This document shows positions 51,165 to 59,978 of a DNA stretch of 64,000 nucleotides, piece by piece; the stretch's first letter is position 1; each line of letters starts with the position of its first letter. The notes under the pieces were generated by a model, which was not told the origin of the DNA, did not search any database, and saw nothing but the letters and a program-made list of their open reading frames with translations. The stretch is from Streptomyces sp. AM 4-1-1 (GTDB lineage: Bacteria > Actinomycetota > Actinomycetes > Streptomycetales > Streptomycetaceae): assembly GCF_029167625.1 (NCBI RefSeq), contig NZ_CP119145.1:6572001-6636000 (forward strand), written 5' to 3'. Made by a program: the position numbers and the translations under genes.

Positions 51165-52361
51165 GTGGGAGACAGCGGCGAGGCGTGCGCGGGGTCCGGT
51201 GGCGAAGTGGCGACGGTGGGGGTGGAGGAGGAGCACTTCCTGGTGCGGGCCGACACCCGTGCCGTGGTGCCGGCCGGGCCGCGGGTGGCGGACCGGGCCG
51301 CCGGGGAGCTGGGGGATCAGGTGTCCAGGGAGTTCACGGACCTCCAGGTCGAGGTGCGCACGACGCCGTGCGCGACGGTGGACGAACTGCACGCCCAGTT
51401 GATGCGGCTGCGCCGGGGGCTGGCCGCGTCCGCGGCGACGGAGGGAGTGCGGGTGTGCCCTTCCGGAACGCCTGTGATCGGGGGCGGTTCCGGGGTGCCC
51501 GTGGGGGATCATTCCCGGTATCGGGCCGGTGTGGATCTGTTCCGGTCGATGATGGACGACTTCGCGGTGTGCGCGCTGCACGTCCACGTGTTTCTGCCGG
51601 ACCGGGACGTGGCGGTCCTGGCCGGCAACCATCTGCGGGTGTGGCTGCCGTTGCTGGTGGAGATGAGCGCGAATTCGCCGTTCCACGACGGCCGGGCCAC
51701 CGGGTTCGTGAGCTGGCGGTCGGTGATGCGCCTGCGCTTTCCCGGTCTGGGGCCGCCGCCGTACGTCGAGTCCTTCGACGACTACCGGCGCACCGCCGTG
51801 GCCATGGCCGAGGTGGGCGGGATGTCCTTCGCCGAACTGCCTTTCTGGGACATCCGTCCGCACCCGCGCCTGCCGACCTTGGAGGTGCGGTGCATGGACG
51901 TCCCCGCTGACCCCGCCGACTCCGCGGCGATCGCGGCTGTCGTGCGTGCGCTGGTGGTGACCGCCGCCCGGCTGGTGGAGCGGGGCGACCCGGGCCCGCG
52001 GCGCAGCGGCGAACTGCTGCGTGCGGCCTACTGGTACGGCACGCGCGACGGCTGGAAGGGACGGGGCATGGACGCGCTTTCCGGACGGATGCTGCCCGCG
52101 ACCGAACGCGCCCGGCGGCTTCTGGACCATACCGGCGCGGCGCTGGAGGAACTGGGCGACCTGGAGAGGGTCATCGCCTTCCTCGACCGGCTGGCCATCT
52201 GCGGGACCGGGGCGCACCGTCAGCGTGCCGCCCACCGGGCAGGCGGCCTCCACGCGGTGGTGGACGACCTGGTGGGATGGACGACGGACCCCGGCACCGG
52301 CCCCGCGCGGCATGGCGACGGCCCCGGCCCTGCGGCAGGTCAGGCGCGAGCCCCCGCCTGA
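51165..52361 (+). CDS. Carboxylate-amine ligase, YbdK/glutamate-cysteine ligase family
   Basis: 398 aa. ATVGVEEEHFLVRADTRAVVPAG is the GCS2 start with the metal/ATP glutamates. ALHVHVFLPDRDVAVLAGNHLRVWLPLL, EMSANSPFHDGRATGFVSWRS and LPTLEVRCMDVPADPADSAAIAAVVRAL follow the YbdK pattern. ATP-dependent ligation of glutamate or another acid to an amine is expected. GTG 51165 is used, with GTG 51219 an alternative. The last 40 residues are Gly/Pro-rich and unlike the family. It lies between the tRNA and a dioxygenase gene. Confidence 0.88.
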   Translation: MGDSGEACAGSGGEVATVGVEEEHFLVRADTRAVVPAGPRVADRAAGELGDQVSREFTDLQVEVRTTPCATVDELHAQLMRLRRGLAASAATEGVRVCPSGTPVIGGGSGVPVGDHSRYRAGVDLFRSMMDDFAVCALHVHVFLPDRDVAVLAGNHLRVWLPLLVEMSANSPFHDGRATGFVSWRSVMRLRFPGLGPPPYVESFDDYRRTAVAMAEVGGMSFAELPFWDIRPHPRLPTLEVRCMDVPADPADSAAIAAVVRALVVTAARLVERGDPGPRRSGELLRAAYWYGTRDGWKGRGMDALSGRMLPATERARRLLDHTGAALEELGDLERVIAFLDRLAICGTGAHRQRAAHRAGGLHAVVDDLVGWTTDPGTGPARHGDGPGPAAGQARAPA

Positions 52362-52698
52362 GCCCGGCGTCCCGGCACCCCCTTCGGAACGCCCGCCGCC
52401 CCGGCGGGAACGGCACCGGTCGGTCCTCGCCGCGAAACGGAGCCGGTGTGCCCGGGCCCGCTGACCTGTTCTCATCTGTCCGGCCGACTCCACCGCGACG
52501 GCTCCCCGTAGCCGTGCCACCCTGAGGGACGAACACGGAACCGCCGTAGGGACCCCCGTCGACGGGCGCGGACGAACCGCCGCCGGGCCGCCCCGAAGCG
52601 TGCGGGCGATGGCGCCCGGACGCGGACGGTGCTTCAGGAGACAGGTGAGGAGCCGGAGTCCGGGGAGCCCGGCTGCCGGTCACGGACGCTGGAGACCC
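52362..52698. other. Gene-free stretch before the 2OG-Fe dioxygenase
   Basis: 337 bases. The dioxygenase frame is open back to 52600, but the translation is Arg/Gly/Pro filler. No clear promoter, repeat or RNA seen. Confidence 0.5.
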
Positions 52699-53601
52699 AT
52701 GGACGACATCGCGAACCCGCACAGCCCGGCGGCCGCCACCACGGCCGCGCCCACGGACCGACCGGCCGGGGCCGTCCGCCCGGCGGACGGCACCCCCGAT
52801 CCGGCCGCCGGAATCACGTCCCCGGGCAGTGGCACGAACGTGCGCCGCGACGGCTACGCCCGTCTGCGCGCCGCCGACCTGGGAGTGGACACCGAGGCCC
52901 TGGCCGGGGACTTCGCCCAGCTCGCCCATGCCTACCAGGGCCTGCCGGCTGACCCCTACGCACCTGACACCAACCGGTTCCGCCGTTACTCCCACGCGGT
53001 CCACCTCCCCTGGAACGGCGAGCTGTCCTTCATCCCCGGCACTCCCGACACCGAATTCGGCACCGTCACCGAGTACTGGCAGGACGAGCACAACCCCGAG
53101 TACCCCCGGGTCCGCCGCAGGCTGCCCGACATCCCGCCGGCGCTGCACGGCAACCGCCTGCTGAACGCCCTCATCCGCGCCGACCTCGACCAGGCACTGT
53201 GGCTGGAGGACCTCCGCCGTGTGCCCGTCTACATCGGCGTCCACATGATCACGCTGGCCGTCCGCAACCAGAAGCAGGTGGCGGTCTCCTCACCGAACTG
53301 CTTGCACCAGGACGGCGGCTCACCGGCCACCTTCACGTTCGCCCACCTCATCGGCTGCCACGACATCAACGGCGGTGAGAACGTCATCGCCACCCCGGAG
53401 AGCGCCGGCCGGCAACCTGACACGCTGCCCGCTCACGCCGTCCACGCCCGCTTCATGATGACCGAACCGCTGGACGGCTACGGCGTGCACGACCACCGCG
53501 TCAGCCACTACGTAGCCCCGGTCAGCCTCGCGAACGGCAAGGACAGCGGCCGACGCGACATCCTCATCATCGGCATCGCCCCCTACACACCCGGGCTGTA
53601 G
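52699..53601 (+). CDS. 2-oxoglutarate/Fe(II)-dependent dioxygenase (amino-acid hydroxylase-like, PF10014 type)
   Basis: 300 aa with a flexible 40-residue N-terminus. NCLHQDGGSPATF carries the HxD iron ligands, YGVHDHRVSHYVAPV the distal His, and RRDILIIGIAPY a likely 2OG-binding Arg. The overall pattern (RRYSHAV, PEYPRVRRRLPDIP, GCHDINGGENVIA) matches the family of the bacterial L-isoleucine dioxygenase. A free amino acid or a small peptide is the likely substrate. ATG 52699 follows GGAGA. Co-directional with the YbdK ligase, suggesting hydroxylation and ligation of the same compound. Confidence 0.87.
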   Translation: MDDIANPHSPAAATTAAPTDRPAGAVRPADGTPDPAAGITSPGSGTNVRRDGYARLRAADLGVDTEALAGDFAQLAHAYQGLPADPYAPDTNRFRRYSHAVHLPWNGELSFIPGTPDTEFGTVTEYWQDEHNPEYPRVRRRLPDIPPALHGNRLLNALIRADLDQALWLEDLRRVPVYIGVHMITLAVRNQKQVAVSSPNCLHQDGGSPATFTFAHLIGCHDINGGENVIATPESAGRQPDTLPAHAVHARFMMTEPLDGYGVHDHRVSHYVAPVSLANGKDSGRRDILIIGIAPYTPGL

Positions 53602-53602
53602 C

Positions 53603-53788
53603 CCCACCGCGGAACTCCTCGGGCAACGGCACCGTGCCGGGCCCCGGCACGCGGAACTGTTCCGCGCTGCCTGGCTCGCCTCCGACGAGGCCGCCGCCAC
53701 CCTGCGCGCCGCCGCCGACGAAGGCGTCCGGCACCGCGCCGCCACCCGTCCGGACCGCACCGAGGACACCCCCCTGGAGGGAAAGTGA
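53603..53788 (+). pseudogene. Start-less 3' gene remnant coupled to lutC
   Basis: About 60 codons in one frame with almost uniformly G/C third positions, running from just after the dioxygenase stop to a TGA that overlaps the lutC GTG (GTGA). No ATG or GTG occurs in the frame, so it cannot be a complete gene. The peptide (HAELFRAAWLASDEAAAT and following) is coding-like, but I do not recognise its family and it does not look like the LutB C-terminus. Confidence 0.5.
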
Positions 53789-54420
53789 CACCGACCGCCC
53801 GCGAGACGGTACTGGGCCGGGTCCGCGACGCCCTCGCCCTCGCACCCGCCCCCAGGACCACCGTGCCCCGCGCGTACCGCACCGGCCGCACCCTCCCGGA
53901 CGACGAACGCCTCGCTCTCCTCACCGACCGGCTCACCGACTACCGGGCCCAGGTCCACGTCTGCACCGCGGACCGCACCGCCGAGACCGTCGCCGCCGTG
54001 CTGCGCGGGCGCGGCGCCCGGCGGATCGGGGTGCCCGCCGGACTCGACGAGAGGTGGCTCACCGCCTACGAGGGCGAGGTCCAGCGGGACGCGGCGGACA
54101 TCCCGGCGCCCCGGCTCGACGCCCTCGACGCAGTGGTGACGGCCTCCGCCGTGAGCTGCGCCGAGACCGGCACGATCTTCCTGGACGGCTCATCCGACCA
54201 GGGGCGACGGGCCCTGACGCTCGTGCCCGACCTGCATGTGTGTGTCGTCGACCTGTCGTCGGTCGAGGTCGGGGTGGCCGAGACGGTCGCCCGGCTGGTG
54301 CCCGGGCGGCCGACCACACTGATCAGCGGACCGTCGGCCACCTCCGACATCGAGCTGGAGCGGGTCGAGGGCGTGCACGGGCCACGCACCCTGGACGTCC
54401 TGATCCGCACCGACGTCTGA
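53785..54420 (+). CDS. lutC: LUD-domain protein LutC
   Basis: 211 aa. The LUD domain spans most of the protein (VCTADRTAETVAAVLRGRGARRIGVPAG, ASAVSCAETGTIFLDGSSDQGRRALTLVPDLHVCVV, LISGPSATSDIELERVEGVHGPRTLDVLI). Part of the LutABC lactate-oxidation complex, but lutA and lutB are not upstream: a dioxygenase and a truncated frame are there instead. GTG 53785 overlaps the remnant's stop. It may act alone or be an orphan left by rearrangement. Confidence 0.9.
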   Translation: MTPTARETVLGRVRDALALAPAPRTTVPRAYRTGRTLPDDERLALLTDRLTDYRAQVHVCTADRTAETVAAVLRGRGARRIGVPAGLDERWLTAYEGEVQRDAADIPAPRLDALDAVVTASAVSCAETGTIFLDGSSDQGRRALTLVPDLHVCVVDLSSVEVGVAETVARLVPGRPTTLISGPSATSDIELERVEGVHGPRTLDVLIRTDV

Positions 54421-54442
54421 GGGGCGGGACGACGGGTGCCGG

Positions 54443-54763
54443 TCAGGGGATCAGCAGCCAGTCCGAACCGACCGCCGCGACCAGGCCCACCGCCAGCAGC
54501 CAACTCCCCAGCCGCGTCCGCCCGTTCCTGCTCAGCTCGATCACGACCCCGCACAGGATCAGCGCGAGTCCGTACACTCCGACGACCAGGACCGACGAAC
54601 GGCTCGCTATCCGCAGCCCGAGCACGACCGCCATCGCCGCCATACCCACCGACGAGAGCGCCATCCGCAGCCGACGCGCCTGACGCGGCGTCAGCCGCCT
54701 CCCGTCGGTCGCGGATTCGGCTGTCTCGGCGTCCACGGTGCGGTCCGGGTCAGAAGTGCTCAT
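54443..54763 (-). CDS. Small multi-pass membrane protein, unknown function
   Basis: 106 aa. A charged 45-residue N-terminus is followed by three hydrophobic helices (LSSVGMAAMAVVLGLRIA, VLVVGVYGLALILCGVVIEL, LGSWLLAVGLVAAVGSDWLL). ATG 54763 is used; the longer frame adds a low-complexity extension. Convergent with lutC. No family recognised. Confidence 0.7.
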   Translation of the reverse strand: MSTSDPDRTVDAETAESATDGRRLTPRQARRLRMALSSVGMAAMAVVLGLRIASRSSVLVVGVYGLALILCGVVIELSRNGRTRLGSWLLAVGLVAAVGSDWLLIP

Positions 54764-54855
54764 GAGGCGCGATCGTAGTGGCTGGTCCCGGCCCGGTTCG
54801 CGGGCCCCGGGAACCCGGCCGCGACCGAGGTGCGGACATGTCATAGATTCGGGGC

Positions 54856-55647
54856 ATGTCCGGTCACATCCTGATCCTCGGCGGTACGGCCGAAGCCCGC
54901 GAACTCGCCGTCGCGCTGGCCGGGAACACGGCCCTGCGCGTCACGACCTCGCTGGCCGGCCGTGTCGAGCGTCCCCGCCCGACCGCGGGCACCGTGCGCG
55001 TCGGCGGCTTCGGCGGCCCCCAGGGGCTCGCCGACTGGCTGCGTACGCACGCCGTCGACATCGTCGTCGACGCCACTCACCCCTTCGCCACCACCATCAG
55101 CGCCAACGCGGCCGAGGCGGCCGCCGCCACCGGAACCGCCCTGTTCGCCCTGCGCCGCCCCGGCTGGACCCCCGGCCCCGGCGACCTCTGGCACCTCGCC
55201 GACGACCTCACCGACGCCGCCGCCCGGCTTCCCGGCCTCGGCGAACGGGTCTTCCTCACCACCGGCCGGCTCGGTCTCGCCGTCTTCGCGACCGCCCCCG
55301 GAGCGGACCGGCTGCACTTCCTCGTACGGTCGGTGGACCCACCGCGGCCACCACTGCCCCCGCACACCGACGTACTCCTGGACCGGGGCCCGTACACCGT
55401 CCGGGGAGAGACCGAACTGCTCCGCGCCCACGCCGTCGACGTCCTCGTCACCAAGGACAGCGGCGGCGCCGCCACCGCGGCCAAGCTCACCGCGGCCCGG
55501 GACCTCGGACTGCCCGTCGTCGTGGTGCGCCGCCCACCGCCGCCCCCCGGTGTGCCGGTGGCGTCCGATGTGCCGGCGGCGCTGCGGCTGCTCGGCGCCG
55601 GCCAGGACCTGGGCGTCAGCCGCGACGCAACAGATAGGTGTCCATGA
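54856..55647 (+). CDS. cobK: Cobalt-precorrin-6A/precorrin-6A reductase CobK
   Basis: NADPH-dependent reductase of corrin ring synthesis (cobalamin). HILILGGTAEARELAVAL is the Rossmann start, VVDATHPFATTISANAAEAA the substrate-loop signature, and VLVTKDSGGAATAAKLTAARDLGLPVVVVRRP the C-terminal motif. 263 aa. Near-leaderless ATG 54856 with CATAGATT close upstream as a possible -10. Its 3' end overlaps the convergent cobF by 32 bases. Confidence 0.94.
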   Translation: MSGHILILGGTAEARELAVALAGNTALRVTTSLAGRVERPRPTAGTVRVGGFGGPQGLADWLRTHAVDIVVDATHPFATTISANAAEAAAATGTALFALRRPGWTPGPGDLWHLADDLTDAAARLPGLGERVFLTTGRLGLAVFATAPGADRLHFLVRSVDPPRPPLPPHTDVLLDRGPYTVRGETELLRAHAVDVLVTKDSGGAATAAKLTAARDLGLPVVVVRRPPPPPGVPVASDVPAALRLLGAGQDLGVSRDATDRCP

Positions 55648-56389
55648 TCCACCCCTTGCGGGCGCGCGCCTCGGCCCGCAGCTCCTCGATCCGCTCCGAC
55701 ACCTCCGCGAGCGGCCCCGAGACCAGGATCTCGTCCTCGGTGCCCACGTACGCGCCCCAGTAGATGTACAGATCCCGGTCCAGATGCCGGGTGAACGCCT
55801 GCCGCGCGTCGAGCATCACCACCACGTCGTCCACCCCCTCCGGCCAGCCCTCGGCGAGCCGCCGGCCGGTGGTGATCTGGACGGGCCGCGCCACCCGGTT
55901 CAGCCCGGTACGGTGCCTCGCCAGCAGCGCGGACACACTGCTGATGCCCGGAACCACCTCGTGTTCGAACGCCACCGTCCCCCGTTCGAGGATTTCCTCC
56001 AGGATGCCGAGCGTCGAGTCGTACAGCGCGGGGTCGCCCCACACCAGGAACGCCCCGCACTCGTCGGCACCGAGATCCTCGGCGATGAACCGCTCGTAGA
56101 GATCCGCCCGCCGCCGTCGCCAGTCGTCCACCGCGGGGGAGTAGTCCGCCGTCGCACGGTCCCGCTCGGGATCACGCGCCTCGACCAGCCGGTACGACGG
56201 GTCCTTCACATGTGCGTCGAGGATGTCCCGCCGCAGCCCGGTCAGATCCGACTTCTCCGCGCCCTTGTCCAGGATGAAGAAGGCGTCCGCCTCGTTCAGC
56301 GCCTTGACCGCCTGGAGCGTGAGCTGGTCGGGGTCGCCCGCGCCGATACCGATGACATATATCTTTCGCACGCCCGGAGTCTGCCTCAT
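55616..56389 (-). CDS. cobF: Precorrin-6A synthase CobF
   Basis: SAM-dependent methyltransferase (tetrapyrrole methylase fold) forming precorrin-6A with loss of acetate. KIYVIGIGAGDPDQLTLQAVKAL, FLVWGDPALYDSTLGILEEI and VVPGISSVSALLARH are diagnostic. 257 aa. ATG 56389 overlaps the DUF309 stop. cobF is found in aerobic-type B12 routes and its product is the CobK substrate, so the convergent pair encodes consecutive steps. Confidence 0.94.
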   Translation of the reverse strand: MRQTPGVRKIYVIGIGAGDPDQLTLQAVKALNEADAFFILDKGAEKSDLTGLRRDILDAHVKDPSYRLVEARDPERDRATADYSPAVDDWRRRRADLYERFIAEDLGADECGAFLVWGDPALYDSTLGILEEILERGTVAFEHEVVPGISSVSALLARHRTGLNRVARPVQITTGRRLAEGWPEGVDDVVVMLDARQAFTRHLDRDLYIYWGAYVGTEDEILVSGPLAEVSERIEELRAEARARKGWIMDTYLLRRG

Positions 56390-56928
56390 CCACCCGTGGG
56401 CCCGGACCGCCGGTCCCGCGGCCGCAGCCTCGGCGCCTCACCGGCCGCGTCCACCGGCCGCGCGTCCGGCGCCGACACCCGCCCGGCCAGCTCCTCGGCC
56501 CAGCCGACCAGCCCGCCGACCGCGATGCCGTGCGAGGCCCCCGGCCCGTCGGCCGGCCGCCCGCTCCGCGCCAGATACCCGGTGAGCGCCCCCGCCCCCC
56601 GCAGCAGCAGCCGCGCCCCGCCCCGGGTGTTGCCCCGGGCCGTGTGCGTCAGCCCCACCGCGAGCTGCGCCAGCCCCCGCCACAACTCCCGCTCCGCTTC
56701 CGGCCCCGACTTCCAGGCGTCCTCGAACACCTCGTGCGCGTGGAACGGCATCCCGGCGTCCAGCAGCCGCTGTGCCTCCCGCACCGTGCCGTCGGGGGTA
56801 CGGACGACCCCCTCGGGCTGGCGCTCCACCCCGGCGGCCCCGTACGGCAAGGGGCGGCCCAGCCCGTCCCGGGGACGCGCGTTGCGCGCCCGGCCCTCGA
56901 CGTCACGGTCCCTGCGAGTCTCGTCCAC
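56386..56928 (-). CDS. DUF309 domain protein
   Basis: 180 aa. GMPFHAHEVFEDAWKSGPEAERELWRGLAQLAVGLTHTARGN is the DUF309 core with its HAHEVFE motif, a helical metal-binding-like domain of unknown function. GTG 56928 starts the conserved DETRRDRDVEGRARNARPRDGLG N-terminus; a GTG 21 codons upstream is less likely. Ends with ATGA overlap to cobF, so the two are co-expressed; divergent from the AAA ATPase gene. Confidence 0.85.
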   Translation of the reverse strand: MDETRRDRDVEGRARNARPRDGLGRPLPYGAAGVERQPEGVVRTPDGTVREAQRLLDAGMPFHAHEVFEDAWKSGPEAERELWRGLAQLAVGLTHTARGNTRGGARLLLRGAGALTGYLARSGRPADGPGASHGIAVGGLVGWAEELAGRVSAPDARPVDAAGEAPRLRPRDRRSGPTGG

Positions 56929-57035
56929 CCACCGATTGTGCCTCGTACCCGCGGTGAACCGTTCGAACGCTGTCCCCGGCACCTCGCGCACGACTATTCT
57001 CTTCAGTCATCCGCACGACTTTGGGGAGAGCAGGC

Positions 57036-59702
57036 ATGAAGCCGTCCCGGCCGCTGTACGAGCGTGAACCGGCACTCGCCATCGCCGCACAAGCCGTGGA
57101 CGACCTCTGCGGAGCACAGGCGGCCGGCGGACTGCTGATCTTCAGCGGCGAGGCGGGGATCGGCAAGACGGCACTGCTCGACGCGATCAGGACGATGGCG
57201 GCCGACCGCTGCACCGTCTGGTCGGCGCGGTGCGGCGAGACCGTCACGTCCGTGCCGTTCCACGTCGTACGCCAGTTGCTCCAGCCCGCACTCGACCGGT
57301 TCCCGTCCGATGAGATCCGCACCCTGTTCGGCGACTGGTACGAGATCGCCGCACCCGCGCTCGGCCTCGCGGTGCCGAGCGGCCCCCAGCCCGACCCGCA
57401 GGGTGTGCGGGACGGGCTCGACCACGTCGTGGGCCGGCTCGCCGCCCGGTTCAGCAACCGCCCGCTCGTCCTGGTCGTCGACGACGCGCACTGGGCGGAC
57501 GGTGAATCCCTCGCCTGGCTGGCCTCGTTCACCGCACGGCTCGGCGAACTCCCCGTGCTGGTCGTGCGGACCCACCGGCCGCAGGAACTCGCCGAACGCC
57601 CGGTGGAGTCGAGGCGCCTCCACGACGGCCGGGAGACCGGCGAGCGGACACCGTCCGGCGGGGCCGGGCCCACCCATGTCGAACTGCGCGCCCTCACCCC
57701 GGACGCCACCGCCGAGCTGACCCGGGCGGCCCTCGGCGAGCACGCCGACGACCCGTTCTGCCGCGAGGTGTGGGCCGTCACCGGCGGCAACCCCTACGAG
57801 GCGGTCGAACTCGTCGCCAAGGTGCAGGACCGTGAGCTGCCCCCGATGGAGGAATCGGCCGGAAAACTGCGCGAGCTGGGCGCGTCCGCGCGGGGCAGCG
57901 GGCTCGTCGCCCGGCTCGAACGGCTCGGGACCAACGCCACCCGGTTCGCCTGGGCCGCGGCCGTCCTCGGTACCGACATCTCCCAGGAACTCGCCGCCAC
58001 CCTCGCCGGAATGAGCCAGGCCGAAGCCGCCGACTGCACCGCCAGGCTCCGTGAGGACCGGATCGTCAGCGGCTTCGACCCGCTGGAGTTCGTCCACCCG
58101 CTGATCGCCACCGCCGTCTACCGCTCCATCCCGTCCGCCACCCGCACCGCCATGCACGGCCGGGCCGCCTGGGCCATCACCCGGGCCGGACTCGGCGCCG
58201 CTGCCGCCTCCCGGCACCTCCTGGAGGTCCACCCGGACGACGACCAGGAACTCGTCGCACAGCTCCGCGACGCCGCCCGCAGGCACCTCGCGGTCGGCGC
58301 CCCGGAAGCGGCCCGGCGCTGCCTGGAACGGGCCCTCGAAGAGCCGCCACGCCCCTCCGACCGCGCCACCGTCCTGTACGAACTCGGCTGCGCCACCCTG
58401 CTCAGCTCACCCGCCACCACCGTGCGGCACCTGCGCGCCGCGCTCGACCTGCCCGGACTCGGTGACGAACTGCGGGTGGACGCCACCTTCCGGCTCGCCG
58501 CCGCCCTGTCCCACAACAACCAGCTCAAGGAGGCGGCGCAGGCCCTGGCCGCCGAGTCCGCCCGCACGGCTCCGGGACCCGGTCTCATGCGGCTCCAGGC
58601 CGCCCACTTCCTCTGGGAGGGAATGCAGCAGGCCGAGGACGACGGCCCGGCCCGGTCCCGCCGGCTCTCCCTCAACGCGGACCATCTGACCGGCCGCGAC
58701 AACGCCGAGCGCGCCATACTCACACTGCGCGCCTTCGACGCGATGCTGCGCGGCGAGAACGCCCAGCTCGTCGTCGACTTCTGCGAACGCGCCCTGGTCG
58801 ACGGCCGCCCGGCACGCGGTCTCGGCTGGACCGACACCGAATGGGGCTTCGAGCTTCCCACCCTCGTCGGCATCACCTACGCCTTCACCGACCGGCCCGA
58901 CCGCGCCGAGGAACTGTTCGGAGAAGCCGTACGCGCCTTCGAGATCTCCGGCTGGAGCGGCGCCCACCTCGCGTTCGCGCACACCCTCCTCGGCCTCGTC
59001 CACCGCCGTCGCGGACGCCTCGCCGAGGCGGAGGGCTTCCTCCGCGAAGGGCTGCGCCTCGCGGACCGTGCGGGCCGTGGACTGCCCGTCCACTGGGACG
59101 CCGCCTGCCTGCTGATCGACACCCTGCTCGCCCGGGGCCGCACCGACGAGGCCCGCGTCATCGCCGACCGGTACTCCTTCGGCCCGCCCTACCCCAGCGC
59201 GATGGTGCTGCCCGACGCACCGTGCGTACGGGGGCGCCTGCTGCTCGCCGAGGGCCGTACGAGGGAAGCGGTCGCCGAGCTGGAGGCGGCCGGGCGCGCG
59301 CTGGAGCCGCGCGGCAGGTTCAACGGTGTCTGGGCACCCTGGGCGGGGGACCTCGCCCGCGCGCTGGCCGACGAGGACCCGGTCCGCGCCGCCCGGCTGG
59401 CGGTCAGCGCCCGGGTGCACGCGGAACGCTTCGGCACGGAGACCGCGATCGGTGAAGCACTGCGCTGCGTCTCCTTCTTCGAGAACCCGAGGGAACGAGT
59501 CCGGCTGCTGGCGGAGTCCGTCCGCCATCTGGAGGCGTCGCCGTCGGCCTACGAACATGCCAGGGCCCGGATCGAGTACGGCACCGCGATCGGATCGCCG
59601 CGCGAACTCAGCCGGGGCGAGAAGCTGGCCAAGGCGTGCGGAGCGGAGACCCTGGTGCTCCGTGCCCAGCAGGCACGGGCGTCGATCCGGTCCGCGGAGT
59701 GA
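57036..59702 (+). CDS. Large AAA ATPase of LuxR-family (LAL) type without a C-terminal HTH
   Basis: 888 aa. The N-terminal ATPase has Walker A SGEAGIGKTALLDAI (about residues 40-52) and Walker B LVLVVDDAHWADGES, as in MalT/LAL regulators, followed by TPR-like helical repeats. The C-terminus ends in ARIEYGTAIGSPRELSRGEKLAKACGAETLVLRAQQARASIRSAE: the helices normally preceding the LuxR HTH are there, but the HTH is absent, because the frame stops 49 bases before the tRNA-Pro. ATG 57036 follows GGGGAGAG. Either a truncated LAL regulator or a non-DNA-binding variant. Confidence 0.85.
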   Translation: MKPSRPLYEREPALAIAAQAVDDLCGAQAAGGLLIFSGEAGIGKTALLDAIRTMAADRCTVWSARCGETVTSVPFHVVRQLLQPALDRFPSDEIRTLFGDWYEIAAPALGLAVPSGPQPDPQGVRDGLDHVVGRLAARFSNRPLVLVVDDAHWADGESLAWLASFTARLGELPVLVVRTHRPQELAERPVESRRLHDGRETGERTPSGGAGPTHVELRALTPDATAELTRAALGEHADDPFCREVWAVTGGNPYEAVELVAKVQDRELPPMEESAGKLRELGASARGSGLVARLERLGTNATRFAWAAAVLGTDISQELAATLAGMSQAEAADCTARLREDRIVSGFDPLEFVHPLIATAVYRSIPSATRTAMHGRAAWAITRAGLGAAAASRHLLEVHPDDDQELVAQLRDAARRHLAVGAPEAARRCLERALEEPPRPSDRATVLYELGCATLLSSPATTVRHLRAALDLPGLGDELRVDATFRLAAALSHNNQLKEAAQALAAESARTAPGPGLMRLQAAHFLWEGMQQAEDDGPARSRRLSLNADHLTGRDNAERAILTLRAFDAMLRGENAQLVVDFCERALVDGRPARGLGWTDTEWGFELPTLVGITYAFTDRPDRAEELFGEAVRAFEISGWSGAHLAFAHTLLGLVHRRRGRLAEAEGFLREGLRLADRAGRGLPVHWDAACLLIDTLLARGRTDEARVIADRYSFGPPYPSAMVLPDAPCVRGRLLLAEGRTREAVAELEAAGRALEPRGRFNGVWAPWAGDLARALADEDPVRAARLAVSARVHAERFGTETAIGEALRCVSFFENPRERVRLLAESVRHLEASPSAYEHARARIEYGTAIGSPRELSRGEKLAKACGAETLVLRAQQARASIRSAE

Positions 59703-59752
59703 GGTAGTGTTGTCCTGCGCGGTCAGCCGGAACATACCGGGGGACACCGCGG

Positions 59753-59826
<74 letters not shown>

Positions 59827-59844
59827 CTTGTGTTCGTACAGGTC

Positions 59845-59878
59845 AGAGGCGGTACCGGAGAAATCCGGTACCGCCTCT
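59845..59878 (+). terminator. Hairpin after the second tRNA-Pro
   Basis: Perfect 15-base stem (59845-59859 with 59864-59878) with a GAAA loop, 18 bases after the tRNA. Confidence 0.85.
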
Positions 59879-59978
59879 CCGCTGTCCGGGGCCGTGCCTG
59901 GACGGTCCTGAGCCGTGATCGGTGAGGGGCGGAGGCCGGTGAGCGCGGCACGCGGTCCGGACGCCGCCCGCGACGGAC

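Noticed and set aside
53603..53788. Remnant considered as the C-terminus of LutB
   Set aside because: The translated residues do not resemble the LutB C-terminus as I know it; left unassigned.
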